From a virus, in IMG/VR virus record IMGVR_UViG_3300009774_000126, positions 1-40,318 of that record: a stretch of 40,318 nt of DNA; one strand, 5' to 3'. Each line of letters opens with the position of its first letter. The first letter of the stretch is position 1. Positions 6,718-14,072 of this stretch are shown here, in pieces. A model generated the notes under the pieces. The model was not told the DNA's origin and ran no database searches. It saw only the letters and a list, made by a program, of their open reading frames with translations. Position numbers and translations under genes: made by a program.

Positions 6718-7082
6718 TATATATTGTTTATCTCATCTAGCTTTAAAGCTTTAACTATCATTTTGGCAATATCTTCGTTAGATTTGCCTTTTATATCGTA
6801 GCCATATTTTGCTACTTCCTCACGGATCTCTTTTATAAATTTATCCGCATCAGGATATTTTGTAGTTTCTTTTCTTGAATTAACATTCCCTATTAGATAG
6901 TCTGTACTAACATTAAAATATTTAGCAATCTTCTCTAGCACATCAATATTAGGGATTCTTTGACCGTTCTCATATTTAGATAGTGTTGATTGGGTAGTAT
7001 CTAAATGTTTAGCCAAATCTACCAAGACCACATCCTTTTCTCTTCTTAACTTTCTTAGTCTTTCACCAAATATATTATCCAC
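6717..7082 (-). CDS. CI-like repressor, XRE family, no peptidase domain
   Basis: A 121-residue protein. Residues about 5-60 are a typical XRE helix-turn-helix (FGERLRKLRREKDVVLVDLAKHLDTTQSTLSKYENGQRIPNIDVLEKIAKYFNVSTDYLIG). The C-terminal half is a short charged helical region (KYPDADKFIKEIREEVAKYGYDIKG...), not an S24/LexA peptidase domain, so RecA-stimulated self-cleavage is not expected. I chose GTG 7082 because AAGGGGAG lies 7 bases upstream; a longer TTG reading from 7109 lacks a good site. It is divergent from the Cro-like gene and convergent with the LexA-box gene, the layout of a lysogeny switch. Confidence 0.85.
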   Translation of the reverse strand: MDNIFGERLRKLRREKDVVLVDLAKHLDTTQSTLSKYENGQRIPNIDVLEKIAKYFNVSTDYLIGNVNSRKETTKYPDADKFIKEIREEVAKYGYDIKGKSNEDIAKMIVKALKLDEINNI

Positions 7083-7114
7083 TTTGCATCTCCCCTTAAA
7101 TCTTCCCAATACTT

Positions 7115-7144
7115 ATTATACCTCATTGGAATAAAATAATACAA
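7115..7144 (-). promoter_or_regulatory. promoter of the CI-like repressor
   Basis: On the - strand, TTGTAT (7144-7139) and TATAAT (7120-7115) are separated by 18 bases. The -10 is a perfect match. The resulting transcript would start about 25 bases before the GTG of the repressor. Confidence 0.55.
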
Positions 7145-7183
7145 ACTTTATGACAATATTAAAAATAAATATGAAAATAGGTG

Positions 7184-7212
7184 TTGACAATTATATTCAA
7201 ATGGAATTAAAT
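7184..7212 (+). promoter_or_regulatory. early rightward promoter
   Basis: A perfect TTGACA (7184-7189), a 17-base spacer and TTAAAT (7207-7212) lie upstream of the Cro-like gene and divergent from the repressor promoter. This is the likely lytic promoter for the early operon; operators for the CI-like and Cro-like proteins are expected in 7113-7250. Confidence 0.65.
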
Positions 7213-7260
7213 AGTCTTAAGAGGAATATATTAGAAGTTGAGGAAAAAGGAGGTGACAAT

Positions 7261-7455
7261 ATGGGAGTTAACTTTAAGTTAAGAGGTGCAAGAGCTGAGA
7301 AAGGTTTTACACAAGGAATGTTAGCCGAAGCCATTGGATTATCAAGGTTTGGTTATTTTCAAAAGGAGAAAGGTATCAATAGCTTTACCGAAATAGAGAT
7401 AAAAAGAATATGCCAAGTGTTAGAAAAGAATGTTACTGATATTTTTTTTAACTAG
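7261..7455 (+). CDS. Cro-like XRE regulator
   Basis: A 64-residue helix-turn-helix protein (LRGARAEKGFTQGMLAEAIGLSRFGYFQKEKGINSFTEIEIKRICQVLEKNVTDIF). An in-frame ATG at 7150 exists, but AAGGAGGTG at 7247-7255 fixes the start at 7261. It is the first gene of the rightward early operon and divergent from the CI-like repressor, so a Cro role is likely. Confidence 0.85.
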   Translation: MGVNFKLRGARAEKGFTQGMLAEAIGLSRFGYFQKEKGINSFTEIEIKRICQVLEKNVTDIFFN

Positions 7456-7489
7456 GAATATGCCAATAAGATATAAAGGGAGTGAAGTT

Positions 7490-7753
7490 ATGTCACATAT
7501 AGAAAAATTGACAGTTAAAGAGGCAGCAGAAACCATAGAGAGAATTTTAGAGGACAAGCCAATGACTACCAGGACTAGAATATCAGTTAAAGAAACAGCT
7601 CAATTAATGGGAATATCTGAACAGTTTATAAGAATAGGGTTGCAAGAGAAAATATTACCCTTTGGTACTGCGGTAAAACTATCTACTAGATGGACATACC
7701 ATATTAGCCCTAACCTAATAGAAAAATATACGGGGTGCAGAGTAAATGACTAA
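7490..7753 (+). CDS. excisionase-like helix-turn-helix protein
   Basis: An 87-residue protein. The N-terminal half is helical (HIEKLTVKEAAETIERILEDK). Residues about 30-80 form a MerR/excisionase-type winged helix (ISVKETAQLMGISEQFIRIGLQEKILPFGTAVKLSTRWTYHISPNLIEKYTG), a form common in Firmicutes phages just after cro. It may bend DNA for excision or act as an early regulator. GGGAGTGAAG precedes ATG 7490. Its last 8 bases overlap the next gene. Confidence 0.65.
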   Translation: MSHIEKLTVKEAAETIERILEDKPMTTRTRISVKETAQLMGISEQFIRIGLQEKILPFGTAVKLSTRWTYHISPNLIEKYTGCRVND

Positions 7754-7952
7754 CATACAACTTTACTTTAAAGGCTTAATAGGTATAGCAGACAACTTTT
7801 GGCCAGTATTTATCTATATCATAGCAGCACTAATTTTTTATGGAGGACTGAGAAAATTGAAAAAAAGAGAATGGAAGAAGCTTCTAAAAGGATTAACTCT
7901 AAAAGAATTTATAATGACTAGTTTATTAGGTGGTACTAAGACTTTAATTTAG
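7746..7952 (+). CDS. small membrane protein
   Basis: A 68-residue protein with one clear membrane segment near residues 17-35 (FWPVFIYIIAALIFYGGL) followed by a strongly basic stretch (RKLKKREWKKLLKG), so the C-terminus should be cytoplasmic. It overlaps the excisionase-like gene by 8 bases. Function not recognised; early phage membrane peptides can be exclusion or lysis-timing factors, but nothing specific supports this. Confidence 0.6.
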   Translation: MTNIQLYFKGLIGIADNFWPVFIYIIAALIFYGGLRKLKKREWKKLLKGLTLKEFIMTSLLGGTKTLI

Positions 7953-7957
7953 GACGT

Positions 7958-7976
7958 TAAATGTTTTTTATGCGAC
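7958..7976. repeat. cassette left flank, copy 1
   Basis: TAAATGTTTTTTATGCGAC, identical over 19 bases to 15559-15577. It lies just upstream of the methyltransferase gene. Read as reverse complement it begins GTCGCATAA and resembles the right flank (GTCGTATAA), so left and right flanks form imperfect inverted repeats around the gene. Confidence 0.75.
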
Positions 7977-7999
7977 GTAAAAGAAAGGGAGAGTGAATA

Positions 8000-8632
8000 A
8001 TGGAACTTGATAGAATTTATAATATGGATTGTTTAGAAGCTATGAAAACTATGCCTGATAAATACTTTGAATTGGCAATAGTAGACCCTCCTTATGGGAT
8101 AGGAATTAACCACAATATAGGTAGAAGAAAAGGTGATAAACCAAGTGATTATAAAAAGGTTACATGGGATAATGAGCCTCCAAGTAAAGAATATTTTGAT
8201 GAATTATTTAGGGTATCACAAAATCAAATTGTATGGGGCGCTAATCATTTCATAAGCCTATTACCCTATGATAGTCCTTGTTGGATATGTTGGGATAAGG
8301 GTTTTTCACCGGATGTAAGCTTTGCATCGTTTGAAATGGCTTATACAAGTTTTAAAAGTGTATCAAAGAGAATAGCTTTGACTTCAATACAAAATGATAG
8401 GATACATCCTACACAAAAACCTATTAAATTATATAAATGGTTACTGCAGCATTATGCAAAAGAAGGAGATAAAATATTAGACACTCACGTAGGTAGTGCA
8501 AGTAGTATCATAGCTTGTTATGAAATGAATTTTAACTATATGGGGTTTGAAATAGACAAAGAATACTTTGATAAAGCAATAGAAAGACTTGAAATAGTGA
8601 AGGCTCAAGTAAGTATGTTTGATTTAGGTTAG
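8000..8632 (+). CDS. DNA methyltransferase, DPPY type (N6-adenine or N4-cytosine)
   Basis: A 210-residue beta-class amino-methyltransferase: catalytic motif IV DPPY at 29-32, HPTQKP at 136-141 and the SAM-binding motif I as DTHVGSASS at 161-169, where DPFxGSGT is usual. The motif order IV-then-I defines the beta class. No restriction gene is nearby, so it is an orphan enzyme that probably shields phage DNA from host restriction or tunes expression. It is the only gene between two repeat flanks (7958-7976 and 8633-8657) also found around the unrelated gene at 15598, suggesting acquisition as a single-gene cassette. GGGAGAG precedes the ATG. Confidence 0.9.
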   Translation: MELDRIYNMDCLEAMKTMPDKYFELAIVDPPYGIGINHNIGRRKGDKPSDYKKVTWDNEPPSKEYFDELFRVSQNQIVWGANHFISLLPYDSPCWICWDKGFSPDVSFASFEMAYTSFKSVSKRIALTSIQNDRIHPTQKPIKLYKWLLQHYAKEGDKILDTHVGSASSIIACYEMNFNYMGFEIDKEYFDKAIERLEIVKAQVSMFDLG

Positions 8633-8657
8633 TGTCGTATAACAAGTATTAAACGAA
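8633..8657. repeat. cassette right flank, copy 1
   Basis: A 25-base sequence starting TGTCGTATAACAAGTATTAA, identical to 15924-15948. It contains a weak dyad, TCGT-a-TAA...TTA-a-ACGA. It begins directly after the methyltransferase stop codon and runs into the ribosome binding site of the next gene. Confidence 0.75.
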
Positions 8658-8670
8658 GGAGGACAAGCTA

Positions 8671-8850
8671 ATGGATAACAGAGCAAAGTATGAAGTAGTT
8701 TATGATGTCCACAGTGAAGATTATCAAAAGTATGCAGTAAGGTCATTTACTAGGACCGAAGCTGAAGCTATAGAGCTATCAGATATGCTAAGACAATGTG
8801 ATGTATATAGCAACGTTAATTACTATGAGATAGGAGGACAAGCAGAATGA
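8671..8850 (+). CDS. small hypothetical protein, 59 residues
   Basis: MDNRAKYEVVYDVHSEDYQK... is a compact acidic protein with mixed beta and helix content and a single C-terminal tail ending GGQAE. The site AGGAGG precedes ATG 8671, and its leader (8646-8673) is nearly the same as that of the gene at 10395. The TGA overlaps the next ATG as ATGA. Family not recognised. Confidence 0.65.
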   Translation: MDNRAKYEVVYDVHSEDYQKYAVRSFTRTEAEAIELSDMLRQCDVYSNVNYYEIGGQAE

Positions 8851-8993
8851 TAAGAAAATTTAGAAGAGATAGTTTAAGGAAACAAGTAGGTAACGATAAT
8901 TTAAAAAATGTTTGGGAGAGATTTCAACAAAAGAAATATGGTTGGAAATGGTTTAGAGTTTGCATGAAGACACAAGGGAGGGAAGCCAAATGA
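8847..8993 (+). CDS. small basic hypothetical protein, 48 residues
   Basis: MIRKFRRDSLRKQVGN... is strongly basic and aromatic (WERFQQKKYGWKWFRV). It overlaps both neighbours by ATGA, so it is translated in a tight chain. A similar short basic peptide in this position is common in clostridial phages; function unknown. Nucleic acid binding is possible from charge. Confidence 0.55.
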   Translation: MIRKFRRDSLRKQVGNDNLKNVWERFQQKKYGWKWFRVCMKTQGREAK

Positions 8994-10015
8994 ACGATTT
9001 AATAATAACAACCAATAGCTTTACACCAGCAAAGGTAGATTTTAATTATCAACAAATTTCAGACCAATTAGAAATAGTATTAGAAAAATATAAAGGTTTA
9101 ATATTTACCGAGGAAACAGTTTCAGATTGTAAGAAAACAATTACTGATTTAAGAAAGGGTCAAAAGTCTTTAGAAGATTTTAGAAAGGATACTAAAAAGA
9201 AATTAACAGAATCAGTAACAGAATTTGAGAATGATTGCAGATTACTATATAAAAAATTTGATGAAGTAATTAATCCTCTTATTGAACAATCAGACTTCTT
9301 TGAAACAAATCGGAAAGAAGAAAAGAGAGAAGCAATCCAATATTTAATAGATAGATTTAAAAAGGATTTACAGATAAATGATAAATTTAACAAACCTTTA
9401 CAAGTAATAGAATCTTACCTTAACAAAAGTAAATCAATGAAAAGTGTACAAGAAGAATTAGAGTTCATAGCTAACAACTGTAAGAAGGCTCAAGACCAAG
9501 AGGAACACGATATAGAGTTAATCACTAGCATAGTTACTAAAACTAACACAGATGATGAATTGATGCTATCAGACACATCATATACAAGATTACTAGATTT
9601 CCAAAGTGTAGGAACTGTAATATCAAAAATATATGAAGATGCTAGAAAAATGGTTGATGCTAGAGAAAAAGAAAAGCAAAGAATTGAAGATTTGAGAATA
9701 CAAAAAGAATTGGCTGAAGCTAAATTATTAGAAAAGCAAGCTCTAGAACAAGCTATGAAAGAACAAGCTTTAGAAGAAGAAGAAAATAAACTAAGAGCAA
9801 TTGAGTTAGAAGAGCTATTTGACTTAACAAAAGAAGAAGAAAGCGAAATATTTATTACAGTATACGAAGATGAAATTGAACTTCTACCAGTAGAAATTAT
9901 TGAAGAACCTAGAACTGAATTATATGAGATTAAAGGTACAAAGGCAGAGCTTGAAGCACTAGAAGAATATCTAAATAACAATGTAAATGATTGGACACTT
10001 ATATCTAAATTTTAA
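8990..10015 (+). CDS. DUF1351 family protein, recombination-associated
   Basis: A 341-residue, largely helical protein (PF07083-like). Residues 15-115 carry the family-typical N-terminal region (FNYQQISDQLEIVLEKYKGLIFTEETVSDCKKTITDLRKGQKSLEDFRKDTKKKLTE as separate helices). Residues about 225-290 are a long coiled coil rich in K, E, A and Q, followed by an acidic tail. In Firmicutes phages this family is encoded just before single-strand annealing proteins, as here (the annealing protein is at 11394), so it probably assists phage recombination. ATG 8990 follows GGGAGGG; an in-frame ATG at 8960 is less likely. Confidence 0.75.
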   Translation: MNDLIITTNSFTPAKVDFNYQQISDQLEIVLEKYKGLIFTEETVSDCKKTITDLRKGQKSLEDFRKDTKKKLTESVTEFENDCRLLYKKFDEVINPLIEQSDFFETNRKEEKREAIQYLIDRFKKDLQINDKFNKPLQVIESYLNKSKSMKSVQEELEFIANNCKKAQDQEEHDIELITSIVTKTNTDDELMLSDTSYTRLLDFQSVGTVISKIYEDARKMVDAREKEKQRIEDLRIQKELAEAKLLEKQALEQAMKEQALEEEENKLRAIELEELFDLTKEEESEIFITVYEDEIELLPVEIIEEPRTELYEIKGTKAELEALEEYLNNNVNDWTLISKF

Positions 10016-10051
10016 TAGGACAAGTTATGCGGGTTAAGGAGGGCTGATGTC

Positions 10052-10363
10052 TTGAAAAAACTAGTTGCCAAAAGAAGGTTAAAAAACGGATGTTGCCAAT
10101 GTAAGAAGCCAATATTGAAAGGTCATGTTTACTACAAGAAAAGGACTGTATGCACTGAAGAATGGGGAATATGGAGTTATGCAATCACCTATTGTCCTAA
10201 ATGTAAGCATAGAAATGAAAATAGAGATTTAAGGTTTAAAAAGTTTAAAGAAAAATGTAAACATCCAAAGGAGTTTATTGATGAAATCTGGACTAATATG
10301 CCAGGAGAAGCAGTAAAGGAACCTAGCCATTGTGAGTGTAGATTGTGTGGAAGTTATCTTTAA
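10052..10363 (+). CDS. cysteine-rich zinc-binding protein
   Basis: A 103-residue basic protein with three cysteine groups: CCQCKK (14-17), CPKC (48-51) and CECRLC near the C-terminus, suggesting one or two zinc ribbons. TTG 10052 is the start: AAGGAGGG lies 8 bases upstream and the nearby ATG at 10046 is closed after two codons. Function unknown; nucleic acid binding is plausible. Confidence 0.65.
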   Translation: MKKLVAKRRLKNGCCQCKKPILKGHVYYKKRTVCTEEWGIWSYAITYCPKCKHRNENRDLRFKKFKEKCKHPKEFIDEIWTNMPGEAVKEPSHCECRLCGSYL

Positions 10364-10394
10364 TATCAAGAGTTAATCGAAGGAGGACAAGCTG

Positions 10395-10658
10395 ATGGAT
10401 ATGACACAAGAGTTTGACAAAATAATACTACTCAATAAAGAGATTATAAAAAATGGTAGTCGTAGTGACCATATAACAGACTATACCTTCAAAAATACTT
10501 GTTTGGAATGTAAGGTTCTAATTTTAGAAGTACAAAGATTAGAAAGGGCACAAAGCGTACAGAAAGGAACTGAGAAGTGGCTTGAATGTACCCATGAAGT
10601 AAGAGTAATAGATGAAAATAAAATTGTTATAAGATTTGTATTTCCATATTGCGGATAG
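10395..10658 (+). CDS. hypothetical protein, 87 residues
   Basis: An early protein with an N-terminal helix (QEFDKIILLNKEIIKNG), a CLEC pair at 36-39 and a C-terminal beta region ending PYCG. The leader CGAAGGAGGACAAGCTGATG is almost the same as that of the gene at 8671, pointing to duplication of the translation start region. Family not recognised. Confidence 0.6.
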   Translation: MDMTQEFDKIILLNKEIIKNGSRSDHITDYTFKNTCLECKVLILEVQRLERAQSVQKGTEKWLECTHEVRVIDENKIVIRFVFPYCG

Positions 10659-10684
10659 TTAGGACAAGTATAGGAGGACTGAAT

Positions 10685-10984
10685 ATGAAAGGTAAAAAGT
10701 TTGATGCACATGAGAAACACTTTAAAGCAAAAGAAGATAAACTCAATAAGCGAATTAAGTTTTTAGAAAGACGATACCAAGAAGTTTGTAAAGAGAGCTT
10801 ATATTACAGTATGGAGAATGAAGAACTAATTAAAGAAAATACAGATATTAAAGTGAAGTATGAAAGGTTGTTGGAGTATTCTAAGTTGACTGATATAGAA
10901 ATAAAAGAAGCACTTAAAAGAGATAAGTCGGTTAATCAATTAGCAGTAGCATTAAACGTAATAAATACAATATCAAAGTATTAG
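10685..10984 (+). CDS. coiled-coil hypothetical protein
   Basis: 99 residues, mostly charged helix (HFKAKEDKLNKRIKFLERRYQEV ... NEELIKENTDIKVKYERLLEYSKL), ending with a region like a short helix-turn-helix (IKEALKRDKSVNQLAVALNVINTISKY). Start set at ATG 10685 by GGAGG 9 bases upstream; an earlier in-frame start at 10649 lacks one. Function unknown. Confidence 0.6.
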   Translation: MKGKKFDAHEKHFKAKEDKLNKRIKFLERRYQEVCKESLYYSMENEELIKENTDIKVKYERLLEYSKLTDIEIKEALKRDKSVNQLAVALNVINTISKY

Positions 10985-10999
10985 ATAGGAGGCTATCAA

Positions 11000-11113
11000 A
11001 TGGATTGTGAAAACTGCAAATACTATAAAAAAATCAATCAACATTGTGGCTATTGTACTGTGTGGGAAGAGCAGATGAAAGCAAGTGATAGTTGTAATGA
11101 TGGAGAAGAATAG
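11000..11113 (+). CDS. 37-residue cysteine-rich peptide
   Basis: MDCENCKYYKKINQHCGYCT... has CENC, C-GYC and a final C, a pattern resembling the small zinc-binding peptides often scattered through clostridial phage early regions. AGGAGG lies 7 bases before the ATG. Function unknown. Confidence 0.6.
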   Translation: MDCENCKYYKKINQHCGYCTVWEEQMKASDSCNDGEE

Positions 11114-11122
11114 GAGGATAAG

Positions 11123-11401
11123 ATGAGTAAACCACTAACTGGAATGGGTGAAATAATTAAAATAAATGATAAACAATATCATATCCAATGTGTAACTTGC
11201 TATCAAGGGAAAGTACCTCACAAAGAATTTGAACTAGGATTAAAAGTTGGGATTGAAGTTAGAAGGATGTCAGACAATAAAGTCTTAGAGTGGAGCGATA
11301 TAAAAGGTAGTTATTTAGCAGAAAAAATAACAGATTTTGTTGAAAATTCTATAAATGGTCAAAGAACTTTTTATTGGGATTGGAGGAAAGAAAATGAATA
11401 A
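11123..11401 (+). CDS. hypothetical protein, 92 residues
   Basis: A small acidic protein with mixed beta content and a CVTC pair near residue 23. AGGAGGATAAG precedes the ATG; its last 8 bases overlap the annealing-protein gene, whose ribosome binding site lies within this gene. The position suggests a recombination accessory role, but nothing in the sequence shows it. Confidence 0.6.
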   Translation: MSKPLTGMGEIIKINDKQYHIQCVTCYQGKVPHKEFELGLKVGIEVRRMSDNKVLEWSDIKGSYLAEKITDFVENSINGQRTFYWDWRKENE

Positions 11402-12014
11402 CTTAGATATTTATAACAAAGTAAGAACTGTACCAAATGAAGCTAAGAAATCAATCGGTGGTGGAAGGCTAAAGGGTATGACAGACATTAACCCTATGTG
11501 GAGAATAAAAACCCTTACAGAGCAATTTGGACCTTGTGGATTAGGTTGGTACTATGACATAGAAAACGAGAGATTAGAAGAAGGTGCAAATGGTGAAAAG
11601 GTAGCATTTGTAAGAATTAATCTATATGTAAAGTTTGGAGATGTATGGAGTAAGCCAATACTTGGAACTGGTGGAAGTAGTTTTATAGCAGACGAAAAGA
11701 ACGGATTATATACCTCGGATGAATGTTTTAAGATGGCTCTTACAGATGCAATATCAGTAAGTTGCAAAGCATTAGGAGTAGGGGCAGATATATATTGGGA
11801 TAAAGATAGAAGCAAATTTGATGTAATCCCTGGTGAAACTCCTATTAAAAAGCCTTTAGAAGTACCAAAGGAGATACCCTTGGAAAGTTCCAAAACTAAC
11901 ACTGTAGAAGGTTTAAAATGCAGTGATTGTGGAATAGAAGTAACTCAAAAGATTTATGACTATAGTATGCAAAAGAAAGGTAAGGCTTTATGTTATTCAT
12001 GCCAGAAGAAATAA
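11394..12014 (+). CDS. Rad52/Sak-like single-strand annealing protein
   Basis: A 206-residue protein. Residues about 15-140 resemble the phage annealing proteins of the Sak/DUF1071 group within the Rad52-like superfamily: INPMWRIKTLTEQFGPCGLGWYYDI, then the family-typical block CFKMALTDAISVSCKALGVGADIYW. After a proline-rich linker (VIPGETPIKKPLEVPKEIPLE) the C-terminus is a zinc ribbon (CSDCG...CYSCQKK). It would anneal complementary single strands during phage recombination and replication, together with the DUF1351 protein upstream. ATG 11394 has GGAGG 7 bases upstream. The assignment rests on pattern memory. Confidence 0.72.
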   Translation: MNNLDIYNKVRTVPNEAKKSIGGGRLKGMTDINPMWRIKTLTEQFGPCGLGWYYDIENERLEEGANGEKVAFVRINLYVKFGDVWSKPILGTGGSSFIADEKNGLYTSDECFKMALTDAISVSCKALGVGADIYWDKDRSKFDVIPGETPIKKPLEVPKEIPLESSKTNTVEGLKCSDCGIEVTQKIYDYSMQKKGKALCYSCQKK

Positions 12015-12026
12015 GGAGGATTAATT

Positions 12027-12173
12027 ATGTGGGAATTATCTATAGAACTTGAAAATTGTACTTCAAGTTTTTACTTTAAACAATATAAAGAATTAATGGA
12101 TTTTATACAACGACACCAGAAAGCATCAAATTGTACTAATTACAAATATACATTGTGGTTTGAAGAAAACTAA
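12027..12173 (+). CDS. small hypothetical protein, 48 residues
   Basis: MWELSIELENCTSSFYF... has a short beta-helix-beta look (CTNYKYTLWFEEN at the end). AAGGAGG lies 10 bases before ATG 12027. It sits between the annealing protein and the replisome organiser. Family not recognised. Confidence 0.6.
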   Translation: MWELSIELENCTSSFYFKQYKELMDFIQRHQKASNCTNYKYTLWFEEN

Positions 12174-12185
12174 AGAGGTGAATAA

Positions 12186-13028
12186 ATGGCTGATGTAAAA
12201 TGGATCAAAATATTAGTCGACATATTTGATGATGAAAAAATATTATTTATAGAGCAACTACCTGATGCAGATTCAGTTATTGTAATATGGTTCAAACTCT
12301 TAACTTTATCGGGAAAGATTAATAATGGTGGAGTAATGTTGTTTAGAGATAAGATTCCATACACAGATGAAATGTTGTCAACTATCTTTAGAAGACCAAT
12401 TAATACAGTAAGGTTAGCAATTAAAACCTTTGAAACCTTTGGAATGGTAGAGATAGTTAATAACACAATCACTATACCTAATTGGAGTAAACATCAATCA
12501 TTAGACCAATTACAGACTAAAAAAGAATACATGAGAACATATATGCAAGATTACAGGGAGAAACAAAAGCAACTTGCAGAGGGTAAAGAAGCTTGTAAAA
12601 CTAACAGTAAAACTAACAGTAAAGCTAATGTTAGCTCGCTAGAAGTAGAAGTAGAAGTAGAAGAAGAAGGAGAATTAGAAGGAGATATAGATATTATTGT
12701 TAGTGAGTGGAACAATTTAGGATTAACTCAAATTAAATCAATTAAATCTAATAGATTGAAAATGGTACAAGTAAGAATAAATGAATATTCATTAGCTGGA
12801 GTGGTACAAGCTATTAGAAATATTAGTACAAGTAGTTTTTTGAAAGGACAAAACGATAGAAGTTGGATTATAACCTTTGATTGGTTTGTAAAACCTAACA
12901 ACTTTATAAAAGTATTAGAAGGAAATTACTTTGATAAGGAAAAAACTAATAAACTTAAAAAATCAAGTAATCCATTTTTAGAAATGATGCAAGACGAAAT
13001 AGACAAAGGAGGATATACAAATGAATAA
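12186..13028 (+). CDS. phage replisome organiser (DnaD-like)
   Basis: A 280-residue protein. Residues 1-115 match the phage replisome-organiser N-terminal domain (PF09681): VKWIKILVDIFDDEKILFIEQLPD, then a winged helix with IPYTDEMLSTIFRRPINTVRLAIKTFETFGMVEI and NWSKHQS. A low-complexity linker (KTNSKTNSKAN, then EVEVEVEEEGELEG) leads to a C-terminal DnaD/DnaB-like region (IVSEWNNLGLTQIKSI ... SSFLKGQNDRSWIITFDWFVKPNNFIKVLEGNY). Such proteins bind the phage origin and recruit helicase loader and host helicase. The phage origin may lie within or near this gene, as in related phages. It overlaps the helicase-loader gene by 8 bases. Confidence 0.88.
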   Translation: MADVKWIKILVDIFDDEKILFIEQLPDADSVIVIWFKLLTLSGKINNGGVMLFRDKIPYTDEMLSTIFRRPINTVRLAIKTFETFGMVEIVNNTITIPNWSKHQSLDQLQTKKEYMRTYMQDYREKQKQLAEGKEACKTNSKTNSKANVSSLEVEVEVEEEGELEGDIDIIVSEWNNLGLTQIKSIKSNRLKMVQVRINEYSLAGVVQAIRNISTSSFLKGQNDRSWIITFDWFVKPNNFIKVLEGNYFDKEKTNKLKKSSNPFLEMMQDEIDKGGYTNE

Positions 13029-13557
13029 ATTTGAAACTATAGGAATAATGGCAATATTAAAAGAGGCTTATCCAATGTATTACAGAGATAAATCAAAAGA
13101 AGATTTGAATGTAGCTGTTAGTCTATGGCTAGAAATGTTTGCTGATGATGATATAAATATTGTGAAAGCATCTATAAAAGCATATATAGCAAATGATGTA
13201 AAAGGATTTCCGCCAGTAATAGGACAAATTAAAAATAGTATGCATAAATTAACAGAGCCTGCTCAATTATCAGAGATTGAAGCTTGGGGATTAGTTAGTA
13301 AAGCTATAAGTAATAGTTGCTACAATGCTTTAGAAGAATTTAAAAAGTTACCTCCAATTATTCAAAAGACAATAGGTAGTTCCGACAGGCTTAGAGAGTG
13401 GAGCATGGTGGAGATAGATACTTTGCAATCGGTAATTTCATCAAATTTTATGAGAAGTTATAAAGTTAAATCACAAAATGAACAAGAATATCAAAAACTA
13501 CCTAATGATATTAAACAATTAATCAGTAGGACAACCTTGCAATTAGGAGGCGAATAG
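13021..13557 (+). CDS. replicative helicase loader/inhibitor, G39P-like
   Basis: 178 residues. The N-terminal region (TIGIMAILKEAYPMYYRDKSKEDLNVAVSLWLEMFADDD ... IKAYIANDVKGFPPVIGQIKNSM) matches the loader/inhibitor family typified by SPP1 G39P, which binds the replicative helicase and hands it to the organiser. No phage DnaB helicase is encoded in the window, so it probably loads the host helicase. The rest is helical. GGAGGATATACAA precedes ATG 13021. Confidence 0.82.
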   Translation: MNKFETIGIMAILKEAYPMYYRDKSKEDLNVAVSLWLEMFADDDINIVKASIKAYIANDVKGFPPVIGQIKNSMHKLTEPAQLSEIEAWGLVSKAISNSCYNALEEFKKLPPIIQKTIGSSDRLREWSMVEIDTLQSVISSNFMRSYKVKSQNEQEYQKLPNDIKQLISRTTLQLGGE

Positions 13558-13731
13558 ATGAATAGAAAACCTAAAGATTGTATAAATTGCAGATTTGAAC
13601 TCGGTAGATGTAAATTTAAAGGAATTGATAACAGGCAACTTAGAAAACTAAATAGAACGGCTGATAAATACGGAATATGGGATAGATTTTATTGTAAAAA
13701 TTATAAAAAAATAAGGAGGTCGAATTTATGA
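13558..13731 (+). CDS. 57-residue cysteine-rich basic protein
   Basis: MNRKPKDCINCRFELGRCKF... has CINC, a further Cys and a late C in RFYCKNYKK, a pattern like short zinc-binding peptides. Strongly basic. The TGA overlaps the next start as ATGA. Function unknown. Confidence 0.6.
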   Translation: MNRKPKDCINCRFELGRCKFKGIDNRQLRKLNRTADKYGIWDRFYCKNYKKIRRSNL

Positions 13732-13913
13732 AAGAGTATGCACTCTACAAAGGCGAAGAAATATTAAGTATAGGAACCATTAAAGAGATTGCCGAAGAAC
13801 TTAATATTCTTCCTGACACCGTTAGATTTTATAAAACTAATACTTATAAAAATAGATTATCTAAGAGAAAAGTTAAGAATGCCAGGGAATTAGTCGTATT
13901 AGATGAAGATTAG
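13728..13913 (+). CDS. small phage protein with helix-turn-helix-like region
   Basis: 61 residues: a beta pair (YALYKGEEILSIG), then TIKEIAEELNILPDTVRFYKTNTYKNRL, which reads like a helix-turn-helix, and a short beta end. This protein type is widespread in Firmicutes phages without known function; a DNA-binding role is inference. AGGAGGTCGAATTT precedes ATG 13728. Confidence 0.65.
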   Translation: MKEYALYKGEEILSIGTIKEIAEELNILPDTVRFYKTNTYKNRLSKRKVKNARELVVLDED

Positions 13914-13922
13914 GAGGCTAAT

Positions 13923-14072
13923 ATGGATGATGATAAATTAAACAAAATAGCAGCAGAGGCAGTAAAGATACACAAGGACTTTCCGGAAATGTCTTATCAT
14001 TGGTGCCTTACTAAAGCAAAGGAGGTTATAGCGTATGAAAATAATAATAAACGAAATACCTCCATCAAATAA
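13923..14072 (+). CDS. small hypothetical protein, 49 residues
   Basis: MDDDKLNKIAAEAVKIHKDF... is acidic and helical, with PEMSYHWCLTKAKEVIAY. GGAGG precedes the ATG. The end overlaps the rusA gene by 38 bases; the rusA ribosome binding site AAAGGAGG lies inside it. Function unknown. Confidence 0.5.
   Translation: MDDDKLNKIAAEAVKIHKDFPEMSYHWCLTKAKEVIAYENNNKRNTSIK

Noticed and set aside
7490-7952. Toxin-antitoxin pair made of the excisionase-like protein and the small membrane protein
   Set aside because: The overlap is typical for all genes in this operon, and neither product resembles a known toxin or antitoxin.
9490-9981. A 163-codon open frame on the - strand
   Set aside because: It is the antisense shadow of the coiled-coil part of the DUF1351 gene; its product is a serine-rich low-complexity sequence without a ribosome binding site.
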